Below, piece by piece: positions 8,583 through 16,902 of a stretch of 64,000 nt of DNA. The position numbers and the translations under genes are program-made. Numbering within the stretch: the stretch's first letter is position 1; every line of letters begins with the position of its first letter. Location: the NCBI RefSeq assembly GCF_005222785.1, contig NZ_STGH01000002.1, forward strand, positions 930,001-994,000, read 5' to 3'. The DNA comes from Rhodobacter sp. SY28-1. Its GTDB lineage: Bacteria; Pseudomonadota; Alphaproteobacteria; Rhodobacterales; Rhodobacteraceae. The notes beneath the pieces were generated by a model that saw nothing but the letters and a program-made list of their open reading frames with translations, made no database searches and was not told the DNA's origin.

Positions 8583-9956
8583 TCAAAGGACGACCACCTG
8601 CGCGGGATCCAGAAGCCAGGGCGCGATGATGCCGCAGGTGTCAGCGAGGGGGAGGAGGCTGTCGGGCACCTCCATCCCGATCACGCTTGCCATGAACTTG
8701 GCCCGCAGGGCGCAGCGCCGGGCCACATTCGGATGCTTCCGCGCCAGGTCGTCCCGCAGGGCCTCATCCGCGATGACATAGCCGTCCTCCATCCGGGTGG
8801 AGCCCCAATCGGGATGCGCCGGGATCACGTCCATCTGCATCGCCATCCCCGAGGCGAGCGGAATGTCCGACCCCGGCATGATGGGTGAGGACATCCATTC
8901 GTCCAGCCCGATCAGGTGGCCGGGGTTCAGGGTGATGCCGAACTCGGGCGGCAGCCGGTCGTGGATCATCGCCCAGACCTCCCCGCCGGCCACCCCGGGC
9001 CGCATCATCGCGCACCAGTCCGACATCGCGCGGGTGTAGGGAAAGACGAAGTCCTCCAGATATCCTGCCGCGCTGGCAGGCAGGTCCCCCGCCCCCCGCG
9101 CCATCCAGCCGGCGCGGCAGATGTTCGAGCCCCAATGCGCGATGTTGAAGCTGGCAGGGACCCCGCGCCGGATACGGTCGCCGATGGGGCCAGAGAGGCC
9201 AGGGGTATCGCCCATGGCGAAGGTGATGTGGCAGCCCAGGGGCAAGCCGCCGATCCGCGCCGCCTCGACCGCCGCGAAGTCGGTCATGCCCTCTTGCAGC
9301 GCAAAGACCATCCGTTTCAGACCCGCGGCGGCCATGTGGTTCGAAAACTCCAACCGAGCGATATCATCGGCGCCGACTTTCGCCCGCAGGCCATGGCCGG
9401 GATGCATGAAAAGTGCAGTCGCATTCTCGACCCGCCCAGCGCGGTCGCGCAGCGGGTCGGCCAGGAAGGCCGGGACATCCAGCGCCAGCGCCGGATCCGT
9501 TCCGGGCGGCAGCTCGTCTGCTTCGTACCACTTCCACCCCACCGCGCCCATGGTTGCGCCCGCCGGGATGACTTCGTCCAGCCACTCCCAAAGCCGCCTG
9601 GTCCCCCTCGGCTGGCTGGGCAGCGACAGCGAGGCGCAGAGCCCGGTGCGAACTCGCCCCGCCGCGACAAGCGGCGAGATCGCCGTGTAGGCAAGGCATT
9701 CGTTCCCCGCGACCAGCAGCGCATCACCCGCCGTCACGACCATCACCGCCTCTTCAAAACGCGGATCGAAGCCGGTCAGCCAATGCAGGTTCGCCGCATG
9801 CTCGCGGTCGCCGTAGATCGCCAGCGCCGCGTATCCGGCCCTGGCCATCGCCGCCCGCACGGACTGAAGCCGCCCTTCGGCCTCGGCCAGCGAGAAGGCG
9901 GGTGGCAGGTCCGGAGTCCCGCTGTCCGGCCAGTCCAGACGCTGCAGTCGTGTCAT
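8583..9956 (-). CDS. M24-like (creatinase/prolidase fold) protein, possibly without metal
   Basis: 457 residues with GAGGGGAAACC before the ATG. The N-terminal third has a creatinase-N-type domain (ALAIYGDREHAANLHWLTGFDPRFEEA), the C-terminal part a pita-bread domain (TLNPGHLIGLDEW; MEDGYVIADEAL). The two aspartates expected in the motif where M24 metallopeptidases have D-x-G and D-x-T appear absent: the matching stretch reads PASFNIAHWGSNICRAGW. It may therefore work without metal, as creatinase does, or on a non-peptide substrate. It lies 102 bases downstream of fadH on the same strand order but reads towards it from the ffs side. Confidence 0.75.
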   Translation of the reverse strand: MTRLQRLDWPDSGTPDLPPAFSLAEAEGRLQSVRAAMARAGYAALAIYGDREHAANLHWLTGFDPRFEEAVMVVTAGDALLVAGNECLAYTAISPLVAAGRVRTGLCASLSLPSQPRGTRRLWEWLDEVIPAGATMGAVGWKWYEADELPPGTDPALALDVPAFLADPLRDRAGRVENATALFMHPGHGLRAKVGADDIARLEFSNHMAAAGLKRMVFALQEGMTDFAAVEAARIGGLPLGCHITFAMGDTPGLSGPIGDRIRRGVPASFNIAHWGSNICRAGWMARGAGDLPASAAGYLEDFVFPYTRAMSDWCAMMRPGVAGGEVWAMIHDRLPPEFGITLNPGHLIGLDEWMSSPIMPGSDIPLASGMAMQMDVIPAHPDWGSTRMEDGYVIADEALRDDLARKHPNVARRCALRAKFMASVIGMEVPDSLLPLADTCGIIAPWLLDPAQVVVL

Positions 9957-9979
9957 GGTTTCCCCTCGGCTTCGCCCCG

Positions 9980-10043
9980 CTCGTCGTGCACTTCGTGCCT
10001 CCTAGCATTCATCTCCCGAGGAGGACACGAAGTGAACGACGAG
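9980..10043. repeat. Intergenic palindromic repeat, copy A
   Basis: CTCGTCGTGCACTTCGTG...CCTCCT pairs with AGGAGG-ACACGAAGTG-AACGACGAG across a 15-base loop. It is the best-preserved of six related copies, and the only one not between convergent genes: it lies between the starts of the M24-like gene and ffs. Confidence 0.75.
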
Positions 10044-10104
10044 GCAAGCGTCCCGACATGACCGAGTTCCTTGCGAATCCCGTCGCCCCAGCCTATATGA
10101 CCCG

Positions 10105-10202
10105 TCGAGAGGTTGGCGCGGGCAGGCGCCTCGCCAACCCGGTCAGGTCCGGAAGGAAGCAGCCGTAACGAGCCCCGCTTGGGTCGTTGTCCAGCCTCTC
10201 AC
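10105..10202 (+). ncRNA. ffs: Signal recognition particle RNA (4.5S, bacterial small type)
   Basis: About 95 bases. The apical loop carries the invariant SRP motif GTCAGGTCCGGAAGGAAGCAG followed by the family continuation, and the ends pair (GAGAGGTTGG at 10107-10116 with CCAGCCTCTC at 10191-10200). This is the RNA scaffold for Ffh that targets inner-membrane proteins. The exact ends are estimated from the pairing. Confidence 0.95.
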
Positions 10203-10329
10203 CCAATCACCCCTTAAGGTCGTGATGTGCAATAACCTCCTTGAACTCAAGGGGTTGGCGACTTTTTTTGCCAGGATGGGGTCGGGCATTGCGGGGCAGG
10301 AAAGTTGAGCAGGTCCAACCGAAAATGGC
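10203..10329. other. Junction region downstream of ffs
   Basis: No gene. It holds the inverted repeat CCTTGA-AC-TCAAGG near 10232-10245 followed 9 bases on by a run of seven Ts, which may end ffs transcription. After this point sequence character changes (lower GC, broken genes), so the left boundary of the mosaic segment probably lies here. Confidence 0.45.
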
Positions 10330-11097
10330 TTGGTGATCTATCCTGAGCGCGACTTGGGCAAGCCGGTCTTGATGCCTTTACGACGAATGACTGCGTTCAC
10401 GGGCCATGAAAGCCTGGACAAATATCGAAAGCCGCACATGGCGGCTTGGGCTGGCCTGCAATACGCGCTGTTTCGCACGGGGCCAGTGGCAAGCAATGTC
10501 GTCGAGGGCGGCCTTTTCTGGTATTCGGGCGACGATCGGTCAATACCGGACCTGCAATTTCACTTCCTTGCCGGAGCGTCGGCCGAGGACTGCGTGGCGG
10601 GCGTAACGCCGGGTCGATCGGGCATCACCCTTAACTGCTACGGCCTGCGCCCGAAGGCGCGCGGGACGGTCCGGCTCTCGTCAGCAGACCCCGATCATCC
10701 GTCGCTTATTGACCCCAACTTCATGGGCCATCCCGATGACCTGGAAATGACAGTTCAGGGCCTCAAGACGAGCCTTGAAATCTTCGCGCAGCCTGCCCTC
10801 TCCAAATACGTCCGCAAGGTGGTCCTGCCCGACGACTCGCTCCGCAGCGACGACGATCTGCGCAGCTTCGTGCGCAATCACTGTCGCACATCGTATCATC
10901 CGGTCGGGACCTGCCGGATGGGATCCGACGACAAGAGCGTGGTCGACACGCATCTGGTGCTGCGCGGGTTCGAGGGGTTGCGGGTCTGCGACAGCAGCGT
11001 TTTCCTAAGCCTGATCGGATCGAACACCAACGCCCCGACGGCCATGCTTGCCGAGAAGGCTAGTGATCTGATTTCCGGCAACGTACGGACTCGCTGA
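10330..11097 (+). pseudogene. GMC-family alcohol/choline dehydrogenase, C-terminal half only
   Basis: 255 codons from a TTG. From about residue 27 (HESLDKYRKPHMAAWAGLQY) onward it matches the substrate-binding and C-terminal part of GMC flavoprotein oxidoreductases, including SYHPVGTCRMG with the catalytic histidine and SNTNAPTAMLAEKA at the end. The whole N-terminal FAD-binding half (about 280 residues, with the GxGxxG motif) is missing, and a stop (10306-10308) lies upstream in frame. The first 25 residues do not resemble the family. It cannot bind FAD and is judged a remnant. It is followed 12 bases later by a glycerate kinase gene. Confidence 0.85.
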
Positions 11098-11109
11098 GGG
11101 ATCGCAACG

Positions 11110-12555
11110 ATGCCTCTACCAAGTGATCCTCGTGCCTTCCTCACCCACCTCTTCCAGGTGGCGGTTGCAACGGCTGATCCGATGCGGGTGGTCGCCCCAC
11201 ATTTGCCCGAACGACCGAAAGGACGCGTCCTCGTCATCGGTGCTGGCAAAGCCAGCGCCCGAATGGCCGAAGCGGCTGAGGCTGCTTGGGGACCATGCGA
11301 AGGGTTGGTCATTGCGCGCTACGGCTATGGCCGTCCCTGCCAGGGGATCGAGATTGTCGAAGCCGCCCACCCTGTTCCCGACGCATCTGGCGAGGCGGCC
11401 ACCCGACGCCTGCTGGCCCTAGTCAAGGACCTTGGGCCGGAAGATCTTGTGCTGGCGTTGATCTCTGGCGGAGGGTCCTCCCTTCTCTGCGCCCCGGCCG
11501 ACGGGCGCACCCTCGCGGACAAAGTTGCGGTCAACCGCGCGCTCCTCGCCTCGGGCGCACCCATTGCCGAGATGAACGTGGTCCGAAAGCACCTCAGCCG
11601 GGTCAAGGGCGGGCAACTTGCCGCTGCGTGCCACCCAGCGCAGCTATTGACCTTACTTATCTCAGACGTGCCGGGCGACGATGCAAGCCAGATTGCGTCA
11701 GGGCCGACGCTAGGCGAACCCAGTCTGCCGTCCGAAGCGTTGGCAATCATCGACCGTCACCGCATCGAAGTCCCGACGTCGGTGCGCAGTCTCTTGCAGC
11801 AGCCGTGCCGCGTGGTGGCACCCGAGGATGCCCGTCTAGCCCGCGCGGAGGCGAGGATCATCGCCGCGCCCTCCCAGTCACTCTCCGCCGCCGCCAGCGC
11901 TGCCGGGACCGCAGGGTGCCGGGTTCGCAGTCTGGGCGACGCTCTGGAAGGCGAGGCGCGCGACCTCGGCGCGGCGCAAGCTCGGCTGGCCTTTTCTCTC
12001 CGGTCGGAAGTCAGGGCCAGCGGCCAGCCCCTCGTTCTCCTCTCAGGCGGCGAATGCACGGTCACTCGGCGCGACAATGGCATCGGCGGACCGAATTCAG
12101 AGTTCGCCCTGGCCGCCGCCCTGACCCTGAACGGCGCAGAAAGTATCCATGTCCTCTTCTGCGATACAAATGGTGTGGACGGCGCTGCAGAGATTGCAGG
12201 CGCATGCGTCAGCCCTGGCACACTAGCCGCAGCAAGGCGGGCCGGCGTGGATCCTGCATCCGCGCTTGCCGGCAACGACGCACACACACTCCTAGCTGCA
12301 GTTTCCGGGCAAATCGTTACTGGGCCTACCCTCACCAACGTGAACGATTTCCGCGCGATCCTGATAACTCCATCAGCTGAGTTGAGGCTGTTGCCTTGGC
12401 AACACCTCGATGCGGATAGGCGACGACGGTGCCAGAAACGACTGGTGGCGTGGACCGGTATCGCCAAACCAAAATCCATGGGAAGTTCGGGGGCGGGGAA
12501 ATTTGCTGCATCACGGCAGTGGAGGATTCGGGCATCCCCGATTGAGTGGGGCTGA
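11110..12555 (+). CDS. Glycerate 2-kinase (MOFRL family) with an abnormal C-terminal tail
   Basis: 481 residues; the family is about 420. DUF4147/MOFRL signatures are all there: VIGAGKASARMAEAAEA, ALISGGGSSLLCAPADG, NVVRKHLSRVKGGQL, LLISDVPGDDASQIASGPT, LLSGGECTVT and the normal last strand LTNVNDFRAILI. Phosphorylates D-glycerate to 2-phosphoglycerate. After FRAILI (about base 12366) a further 62 codons, rich in Arg and Trp, have no counterpart in the family. The natural stop has evidently been replaced by a junction with other DNA. The enzyme core may still be functional. A truncated GMC dehydrogenase precedes it. Confidence 0.85.
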   Translation: MPLPSDPRAFLTHLFQVAVATADPMRVVAPHLPERPKGRVLVIGAGKASARMAEAAEAAWGPCEGLVIARYGYGRPCQGIEIVEAAHPVPDASGEAATRRLLALVKDLGPEDLVLALISGGGSSLLCAPADGRTLADKVAVNRALLASGAPIAEMNVVRKHLSRVKGGQLAAACHPAQLLTLLISDVPGDDASQIASGPTLGEPSLPSEALAIIDRHRIEVPTSVRSLLQQPCRVVAPEDARLARAEARIIAAPSQSLSAAASAAGTAGCRVRSLGDALEGEARDLGAAQARLAFSLRSEVRASGQPLVLLSGGECTVTRRDNGIGGPNSEFALAAALTLNGAESIHVLFCDTNGVDGAAEIAGACVSPGTLAAARRAGVDPASALAGNDAHTLLAAVSGQIVTGPTLTNVNDFRAILITPSAELRLLPWQHLDADRRRRCQKRLVAWTGIAKPKSMGSSGAGKFAASRQWRIRASPIEWG

Positions 12556-12695
12556 ACGCATACCCATCTTGGTCGTCACATTTCTCTAAGACTTCGTGCT
12601 CGCACAAAGTCCCAAGATTCATCATGCACTCCGCACCCGACCACCTGGAGCCAGGAAGGTAAGTATCTCACGGGACCAACTTCATAAGAGACGAT
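12556..12695. other. Unassigned mosaic DNA
   Basis: No supported gene. Together with 12366-12555 this stretch matches neither the kinase nor the neighbouring HTH fragment. Frames on both strands are short or broken, as in a decayed mobile element, but no transposase motif was recognised. Confidence 0.35.
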
Positions 12696-12778
12696 ATGAC
12701 TAACCCATATCGGAACACTGCCACCTCACGCTTTTTCGCCGACCGCATCCACGACCTTGCTCACACGAAGTCGCAGGC
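12696..12778 (+). pseudogene. Start of a small HTH-type regulator gene, cut after about 27 codons
   Basis: ATG 12696 follows AGAGACGAT and encodes MTNPYRNTATSRFFADRI and then [10 protein letters not shown]. This strongly recalls, from memory, the N-terminus of small XRE-like proteins of alphaproteobacterial accessory regions, whose next residues form the helix-turn-helix. Here the frame passes directly into antisense cysA sequence at about 12778, so the rest of the gene is gone. Identification of the family is tentative; the abrupt change of content is what the sequence shows. Confidence 0.45.
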
Positions 12779-13504
12779 GCTGATGAACTCCTTGACGAAC
12801 GGAGTTGCGGGTTTGGCGCGGATGTCCTGGGGTTTGCCGATCTGTTCGATCTTGCCGCCTGTGGTCGAGCCGGACATGACGACGACAAGGTCGGCAAGTT
12901 CCATTGCCTCGTCCTGGTCGTGGGTGACGAAGACCGTGGTGAGGCCGGTGGTGTCGTGGATGTCGCGCAGGCCCTGACGGAGTTCCTTGCGCACCTTCGC
13001 ATCCAGCGCGCCGAAGGGTTCATCGAGGAGGAGCATGCGGGGCTCGATCGCCAGCGCGCGGGCTAGCGCCACACGCTGCCGCTGGCCGCCGGAGAGCTGC
13101 GAAGGATAACGCGCGCCGATATCGGGCAACTGGATCAGCTCCAGAAGCTTGGTCACCCGACGGGAAATCTCGGCCCTGGTCGGGCGACTGGCACGGGGAC
13201 GAGCGTTCAGGCCGTAGGCGATGTTGTCGAAGACGGTCATATGGCGGAAGAGCGCGTAGGACTGGAACACGAAGCCCGCGCGGCGGTCCTGCACGCTCAG
13301 TCCTGTCGCATCGACACCGTCGAAAATGACCCTACCCGAAGTCGGGAACTCCAGCCCGCCGAGGATGCGCAGAAGCGTCGTCTTGCCCGAGCCGGAGGGG
13401 CCGAGGAGCGCCACCAATGCGCCCGAGGGGATCGCCAGCGACACCGGGGTCAGCGCAGCGGTGGTGCCGAAGCTTTTCGAGATTTCGTCGATTTCGATAT
13501 GCAT
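12761..13504 (-). CDS. cysA: Sulfate/thiosulfate ABC transporter ATPase, C-terminally truncated
   Basis: 247 residues from ATG 13504 (AGGGGGAC upstream). The nucleotide-binding domain is complete: Walker [15 protein letters not shown]-loop FVFQSYALF, signature [15 protein letters not shown], Walker [14 protein letters not shown], and H-loop [10 protein letters not shown]. Family members continue for about 90-110 residues with a TOBE-like regulatory domain; this one ends [12 protein letters not shown] and stop. The last residues appear to come from the foreign segment that joins at about 12778. It may still hydrolyse ATP, but the regulatory C-terminus is lost. Last gene of the sulfate operon. 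Confidence 0.85.
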   Translation of the reverse strand: MHIEIDEISKSFGTTAALTPVSLAIPSGALVALLGPSGSGKTTLLRILGGLEFPTSGRVIFDGVDATGLSVQDRRAGFVFQSYALFRHMTVFDNIAYGLNARPRASRPTRAEISRRVTKLLELIQLPDIGARYPSQLSGGQRQRVALARALAIEPRMLLLDEPFGALDAKVRKELRQGLRDIHDTTGLTTVFVTHDQDEAMELADLVVVMSGSTTGGKIEQIGKPQDIRAKPATPFVKEFISACDFV

Positions 13505-13514
13505 TGTGTCCCCC

Positions 13515-14378
13515 TTAATGGCGGCGGCTGGCGGCAAGCGCGTCGGCGTGCCGGATTTCAAGGAAGGTCTTCAGGCCAAGCGTCAGGAAGGCAAGGAAGG
13601 CAAGGACCGCCGCCAGCGCGAAGGCCGCGACCGACATGTATTCGTTGTACAGCATCTCGATGGTGATCGGCATCGTGGCAGTCTGGCCCCGGATCTTGCC
13701 GGACACGACGGCCACTGCCCCGAACTCACCCATCGCGCGGGCATTGCAGAGAAGGACGCCATACAGCAGCGCCCAGCGTATGTTCGGCAGGGTCACAGTC
13801 AGGAAAGTGCGCCAACCGCTTGCGCCCAGGGTCAGGGCCGCCTCTTCCTCGGCCCGGCCCTGTTCGATCATCACCGGGATCAGCTCTCGCGCGACGAAGG
13901 GGAAGGTCACGATCATCGTGGCCAGCACGATGCCCGGCAAGGCGAAGACGATGGGATAGCCTGCCTCGACGAGGCTGGCGCCGATCCAGGTGTTCGCGCC
14001 GAAGGTCAGGACGACGCAGAGGCCGACGGCGACGGGCGAGACGCTGAACGGCAGGTCGATCAGGGTGATCAGGAAGGCCTTGCCGCGAAAGTCGTACTTG
14101 GTGATGAACCAGGCCGCCGCTACCCCGAAGATCGCGTTCAGGGGCACCGCTATGGCCGCGACGGTCAGGGTCAGGCGGATGGCCGCCAGCGCTTCGGGCT
14201 CAGCCAAGGAGGTGACTGCTTCGACCCAGCCCTTGCGCAGCGCCTCGTAGAACACGGCGATAAGCGGCGCGAACAGGAGGAGCACCAGCACCGCCAGCAC
14301 CGTGACGGTCAACGCGATGCGGAACGCCGGGCTATCCTCGCTGGCCGGGCGGAAGGTTGTCGGGGTGATTTCAGACAT
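13515..14378 (-). CDS. cysW: Sulfate ABC transporter permease CysW
   Basis: 287 residues from ATG 14378, which overlaps the end of cysT by 8 bases and follows GGAGGATC. Six transmembrane segments (first at [19 protein letters not shown]) and the permease EAA loop [28 protein letters not shown] region. The stretch [14 protein letters not shown] is typical of CysW. Works as a heterodimer with CysT in the inner membrane. The cysA start is 10 bases downstream. Confidence 0.93.
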   Translation of the reverse strand: MSEITPTTFRPASEDSPAFRIALTVTVLAVLVLLLFAPLIAVFYEALRKGWVEAVTSLAEPEALAAIRLTLTVAAIAVPLNAIFGVAAAWFITKYDFRGKAFLITLIDLPFSVSPVAVGLCVVLTFGANTWIGASLVEAGYPIVFALPGIVLATMIVTFPFVARELIPVMIEQGRAEEEAALTLGASGWRTFLTVTLPNIRWALLYGVLLCNARAMGEFGAVAVVSGKIRGQTATMPITIEMLYNEYMSVAAFALAAVLAFLAFLTLGLKTFLEIRHADALAASRRH

Positions 14379-15207
14379 ATCCGATCCTCCGGCGGCTCCA
14401 GACCTGAACACCGTTGATGACGAAGAGCATGACGAACGAGATCACCAGCATCGCGATGCCGATTGCCGTGGCGCCCTCGTAGTTGAACTCTTCCAGTTTG
14501 ATTACGATGAGAAGCGGTGCGATCTCGGTCTGCATCGGCAGGTTGCCCGCGATGAAAATCACGCTGCCGTATTCCCCGACCGCCCGCGCCAGTGCCAGCG
14601 CAAAGCCGGTCAGCGCGGCGGGGGCCAGCATTGGCAGGATAACATGGCGGATCGTGTGCAACCGGGTTGCACCAAGGGTGGCGCTCGCTTCCTCGACCTC
14701 ACGTTCGATCTCGTCGATGACCGGTTGGACGGTGCGAACGACAAAGGGCAGGCCCACGAAGATCAGCGCGATGAAGATGCCGGTTTGCGTGTAGGCGATC
14801 TTGAAACCGAGGTCGCGAGCCAAGGCCCCGAAGGCCCCGTTCGGTGCGTAAAGCGCAGTCAGGGCGATGCCCGCGACAGCGGTTGGCAGGGCAAAGGGCA
14901 GGTCGACAGCCGCGTCGATCAACCGGCGGCCGGGAAAGCGGTAGCGTCCCAGCACCCAGGCCAGTGCCACGCCGAAGACCAGGTTGAAGGCGGCCGCCAG
15001 GAAGGAGAGCCGGAACGAGAGCCAAAGCGAGGCCCAGATCCGCGGGGTGTTGACCTCGGTCCAGAGCCGATCGGGTCCGGCCAAGGCACCATTCAACAGA
15101 AGCGCCCCGATTGGCAAGAGGACCACCAGGGACAGAAGCGTGAGGGTGATCCCCGCACTGATCCCGAGGCCCGGGATCGGGGAGCGATGGATAAGGGGGC
15201 GGCGCAT
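14371..15207 (-). CDS. cysT: Sulfate ABC transporter permease CysT (CysU)
   Basis: 278 residues, the family size. Six membrane segments; DLPFALPTAVAGIAL and LGRYRFPGRRLIDAAV are typical of CysT, and the EAA loop reads EREVEEASATLGATRLHT. Pairs with CysW to form the sulfate channel. The gene lies 54 bases downstream of the binding-protein gene, with a strong hairpin in the gap that may lower permease expression relative to the binding protein. Confidence 0.94.
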   Translation of the reverse strand: MRRPLIHRSPIPGLGISAGITLTLLSLVVLLPIGALLLNGALAGPDRLWTEVNTPRIWASLWLSFRLSFLAAAFNLVFGVALAWVLGRYRFPGRRLIDAAVDLPFALPTAVAGIALTALYAPNGAFGALARDLGFKIAYTQTGIFIALIFVGLPFVVRTVQPVIDEIEREVEEASATLGATRLHTIRHVILPMLAPAALTGFALALARAVGEYGSVIFIAGNLPMQTEIAPLLIVIKLEEFNYEGATAIGIAMLVISFVMLFVINGVQVWSRRRIGYV

Positions 15208-15225
15208 CGGTTGTCCTTTGCAGGG

Positions 15226-15249
15226 CGGGCCGGCTGGGATGCCGGCCCG
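15226..15249 (-). terminator. Hairpin between sbp and cysT
   Basis: CGGGCCGGC-TGGGAT-GCCGGCCCG is a perfect 9-bp stem. Placed after a binding-protein gene and before its permease genes, it most likely stabilises the upstream mRNA or partly ends transcription. Confidence 0.6.
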
Positions 15250-15261
15250 AAGGGGTTGCGC

Positions 15262-16377
15262 TTACTGCGTAAGGTAGATCTGGTCGAAGACCCCGCCGTC
15301 GGCGAAGTGCTTGGCCTGAACCTCCGACCATCCGCCGAACGAGGCGATGTCGACGAGGTCAAGCTCCGGGAAGCGGGCGACATCTTCCGGAGCGGCTTTT
15401 GACGTATCCCAGCCGCGATAGTAGTTCGCGAAGATGATCGCCTGTGCCTCGGGGGTGTAGAGGAAGTTCAGGTAGGCCTCGGCCAGCTTGCGCTGATCTT
15501 CGGTCTTGATGTTGCCCTCCACCAGCGCGACCGGCGGTTCGGCAAGGACCGAAACCGAAGGCACGACGATGTCGAACTGATCCTCGCCCAATTCGTTCAG
15601 CGCAAGGTAGGCCTCGTTTTCCCACGCCAGCAGCACATCACCGATGCCCCGCTGGGCGAAGGTGGTGGTCGAATCCCGCGCGCCCTTGTCCAGGACGGGC
15701 ACATGTTCGAACAGCGCCTTGACGAAGGCCTGCGGGTCCTGGCCGTTCTTTTCCGCCCAGGCCCAGGCGGCCAGGTAGTTCCAGCGCGCCCCGCCCGAGG
15801 TCTTCGGGTTCGGCGTGATCACCTCGACGCCCTCGGCGGTCAGATCGCCCCAGTCGTTCAGTCCCTTGGGGTTCCCCTCCCGCACCAGGAACACGATGGT
15901 CGAGGTATAGGGCGAGGAGTTGTGCGGCAGCTTCGACTGCCAGTCGGCGGGCAGCTTGCCCTCGGCGGCGATCTTGTCGATGTCGCCCGACAGGGCCAGC
16001 GTGACGACCTGCGCTTCCAGCCCCTCGATCACTGCACGGGCCTGGCTTCCCGATCCCCCATGCGATTGCTCGATGGTCGGCGCTTCATTGCCCTGCGCCG
16101 TCCACCACGCAGTGAAGGCCTCGTTGATGTCCTTGTAAAGTTCCCGCGTCGGGTCGTAGCTGACGTTCAGCAGGCTCTCCGCCGCAACCGGGGCCGGTGC
16201 CGCACCGAGGCCCAGCACCGCAAGCGCCGCCGCTGTGGCAAAGCCCTTCAGGCGGGTGACGGGCCAGCCGGTCAGTCGGCGCAGACCGTCGGCGATAGTA
16301 ACGCGACCGTCGTCGTGGTGCCCGGTTACCGGGCCCTGAGCCGTGACGGTTCCGGCGACTGTGATGGTGGCAAGCAC
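15262..16377 (-). CDS. sbp: Sulfate-binding periplasmic protein with an unusual N-terminal extension
   Basis: 371 residues from GTG 16377, which has AAGGAG 6 bases upstream; an alternative ATG at 16470 (402 residues) overlaps the preceding gene. The mature protein starts near [18 protein letters not shown], the classical sulfate/thiosulfate-binding N-terminus, and contains [14 protein letters not shown] and FPELDLVDI near the end. The signal peptide ([22 protein letters not shown]) is preceded by about 50 residues that are not expected in Sbp, and no good start codon lies closer. The extension could be a fused remnant of a small upstream gene. Delivers sulfate to CysTW. Confidence 0.88.
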   Translation of the reverse strand: MLATITVAGTVTAQGPVTGHHDDGRVTIADGLRRLTGWPVTRLKGFATAAALAVLGLGAAPAPVAAESLLNVSYDPTRELYKDINEAFTAWWTAQGNEAPTIEQSHGGSGSQARAVIEGLEAQVVTLALSGDIDKIAAEGKLPADWQSKLPHNSSPYTSTIVFLVREGNPKGLNDWGDLTAEGVEVITPNPKTSGGARWNYLAAWAWAEKNGQDPQAFVKALFEHVPVLDKGARDSTTTFAQRGIGDVLLAWENEAYLALNELGEDQFDIVVPSVSVLAEPPVALVEGNIKTEDQRKLAEAYLNFLYTPEAQAIIFANYYRGWDTSKAAPEDVARFPELDLVDIASFGGWSEVQAKHFADGGVFDQIYLTQ

Positions 16378-16466
16378 GGCATTCTCCTTAAGATCCTGCG
16401 GCGCACGCAGGGGAATGGGGCGGTAGGGCACCAGCCCCAGGATGGATTGCGGCAGATGCAGCGCGG

Positions 16467-16709
16467 TCATGCGGCACCCCCAATCGGCTCGACCCGGGCT
16501 TCCCAGACGCCGGCGTCACGGCCGGACAGAAGCTCGGCGATGGCCTCGACGGGATTGCGGGTGAACAGCACCAGCGGGCTTCCGTTGACCCGGTGGGTCA
16601 GCCCGGTACGCCGGTCGACAAGGCGAACGGCACAGGCTTGACGAAGGGGCTGGGTCACGGCGGTCGGCGCCTGGTCCGACGCAATGCGGGGGAACGCGGC
16701 TGCGGTCAT
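16467..16709 (-). CDS. Small protein of unknown function at the head of the sulfate operon
   Basis: 80 residues, GGAG 8 bases before the ATG. I do not recognise the family. The sequence has a compact beta-like core ([22 protein letters not shown]) followed by a helix ([15 protein letters not shown]) and ends [11 protein letters not shown]; no signal peptide or membrane helix. Its stop overlaps the ATG at 16470 of the sbp frame (ATGA), so it is translationally coupled to whatever the sbp extension encodes. A role in sulfate transport regulation is a guess from position only. Confidence 0.6.
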   Translation of the reverse strand: MTAAAFPRIASDQAPTAVTQPLRQACAVRLVDRRTGLTHRVNGSPLVLFTRNPVEAIAELLSGRDAGVWEARVEPIGGAA

Positions 16710-16902
16710 CGGTCATCTCCTTCGCTTGGCGGCAAGGCCCAGTGCCCGGCCGATGCCCAAATAACGACAGAGGCAGTCGAGTATTGCAAAGGAATATTCA
16801 CGCTAAATTCAGTCGTGATTATAGAAGATTATTCTCCGTCCGCCCGCGCCTGATGCGGCGGACTAATCGATGGGATTCATAAGGAAATCAGCGCCTTCCG
16901 GC
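16710..16902 (-). promoter_or_regulatory. Probable promoter region of the sulfate operon
   Basis: 193 bases between the Rrf2 gene and the operon. The centre (16780-16835) is AT-rich for this genome, with GGAATATTCACGCTAAATTC and GATTATAGAAGATTATTC, which suits promoter and regulator-binding DNA. No exact box is assigned. Confidence 0.4.

Noticed and set aside
10105-10330. Phage attachment site at the 3' end of ffs
   Set aside because: No integrase gene and no direct repeat of the ffs end was seen further right, so integration at ffs cannot be supported.
12332-12625. 97-codon minus-strand frame in the mosaic segment
   Set aside because: No ribosome site or motif; considered as a transposase remnant, but nothing in it supports that.
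13326-14417. 363-codon plus-strand frame across cysA and cysW
   Set aside because: Low-complexity Asp/Gln/Arg sequence antisense to two recognisable transporter genes.
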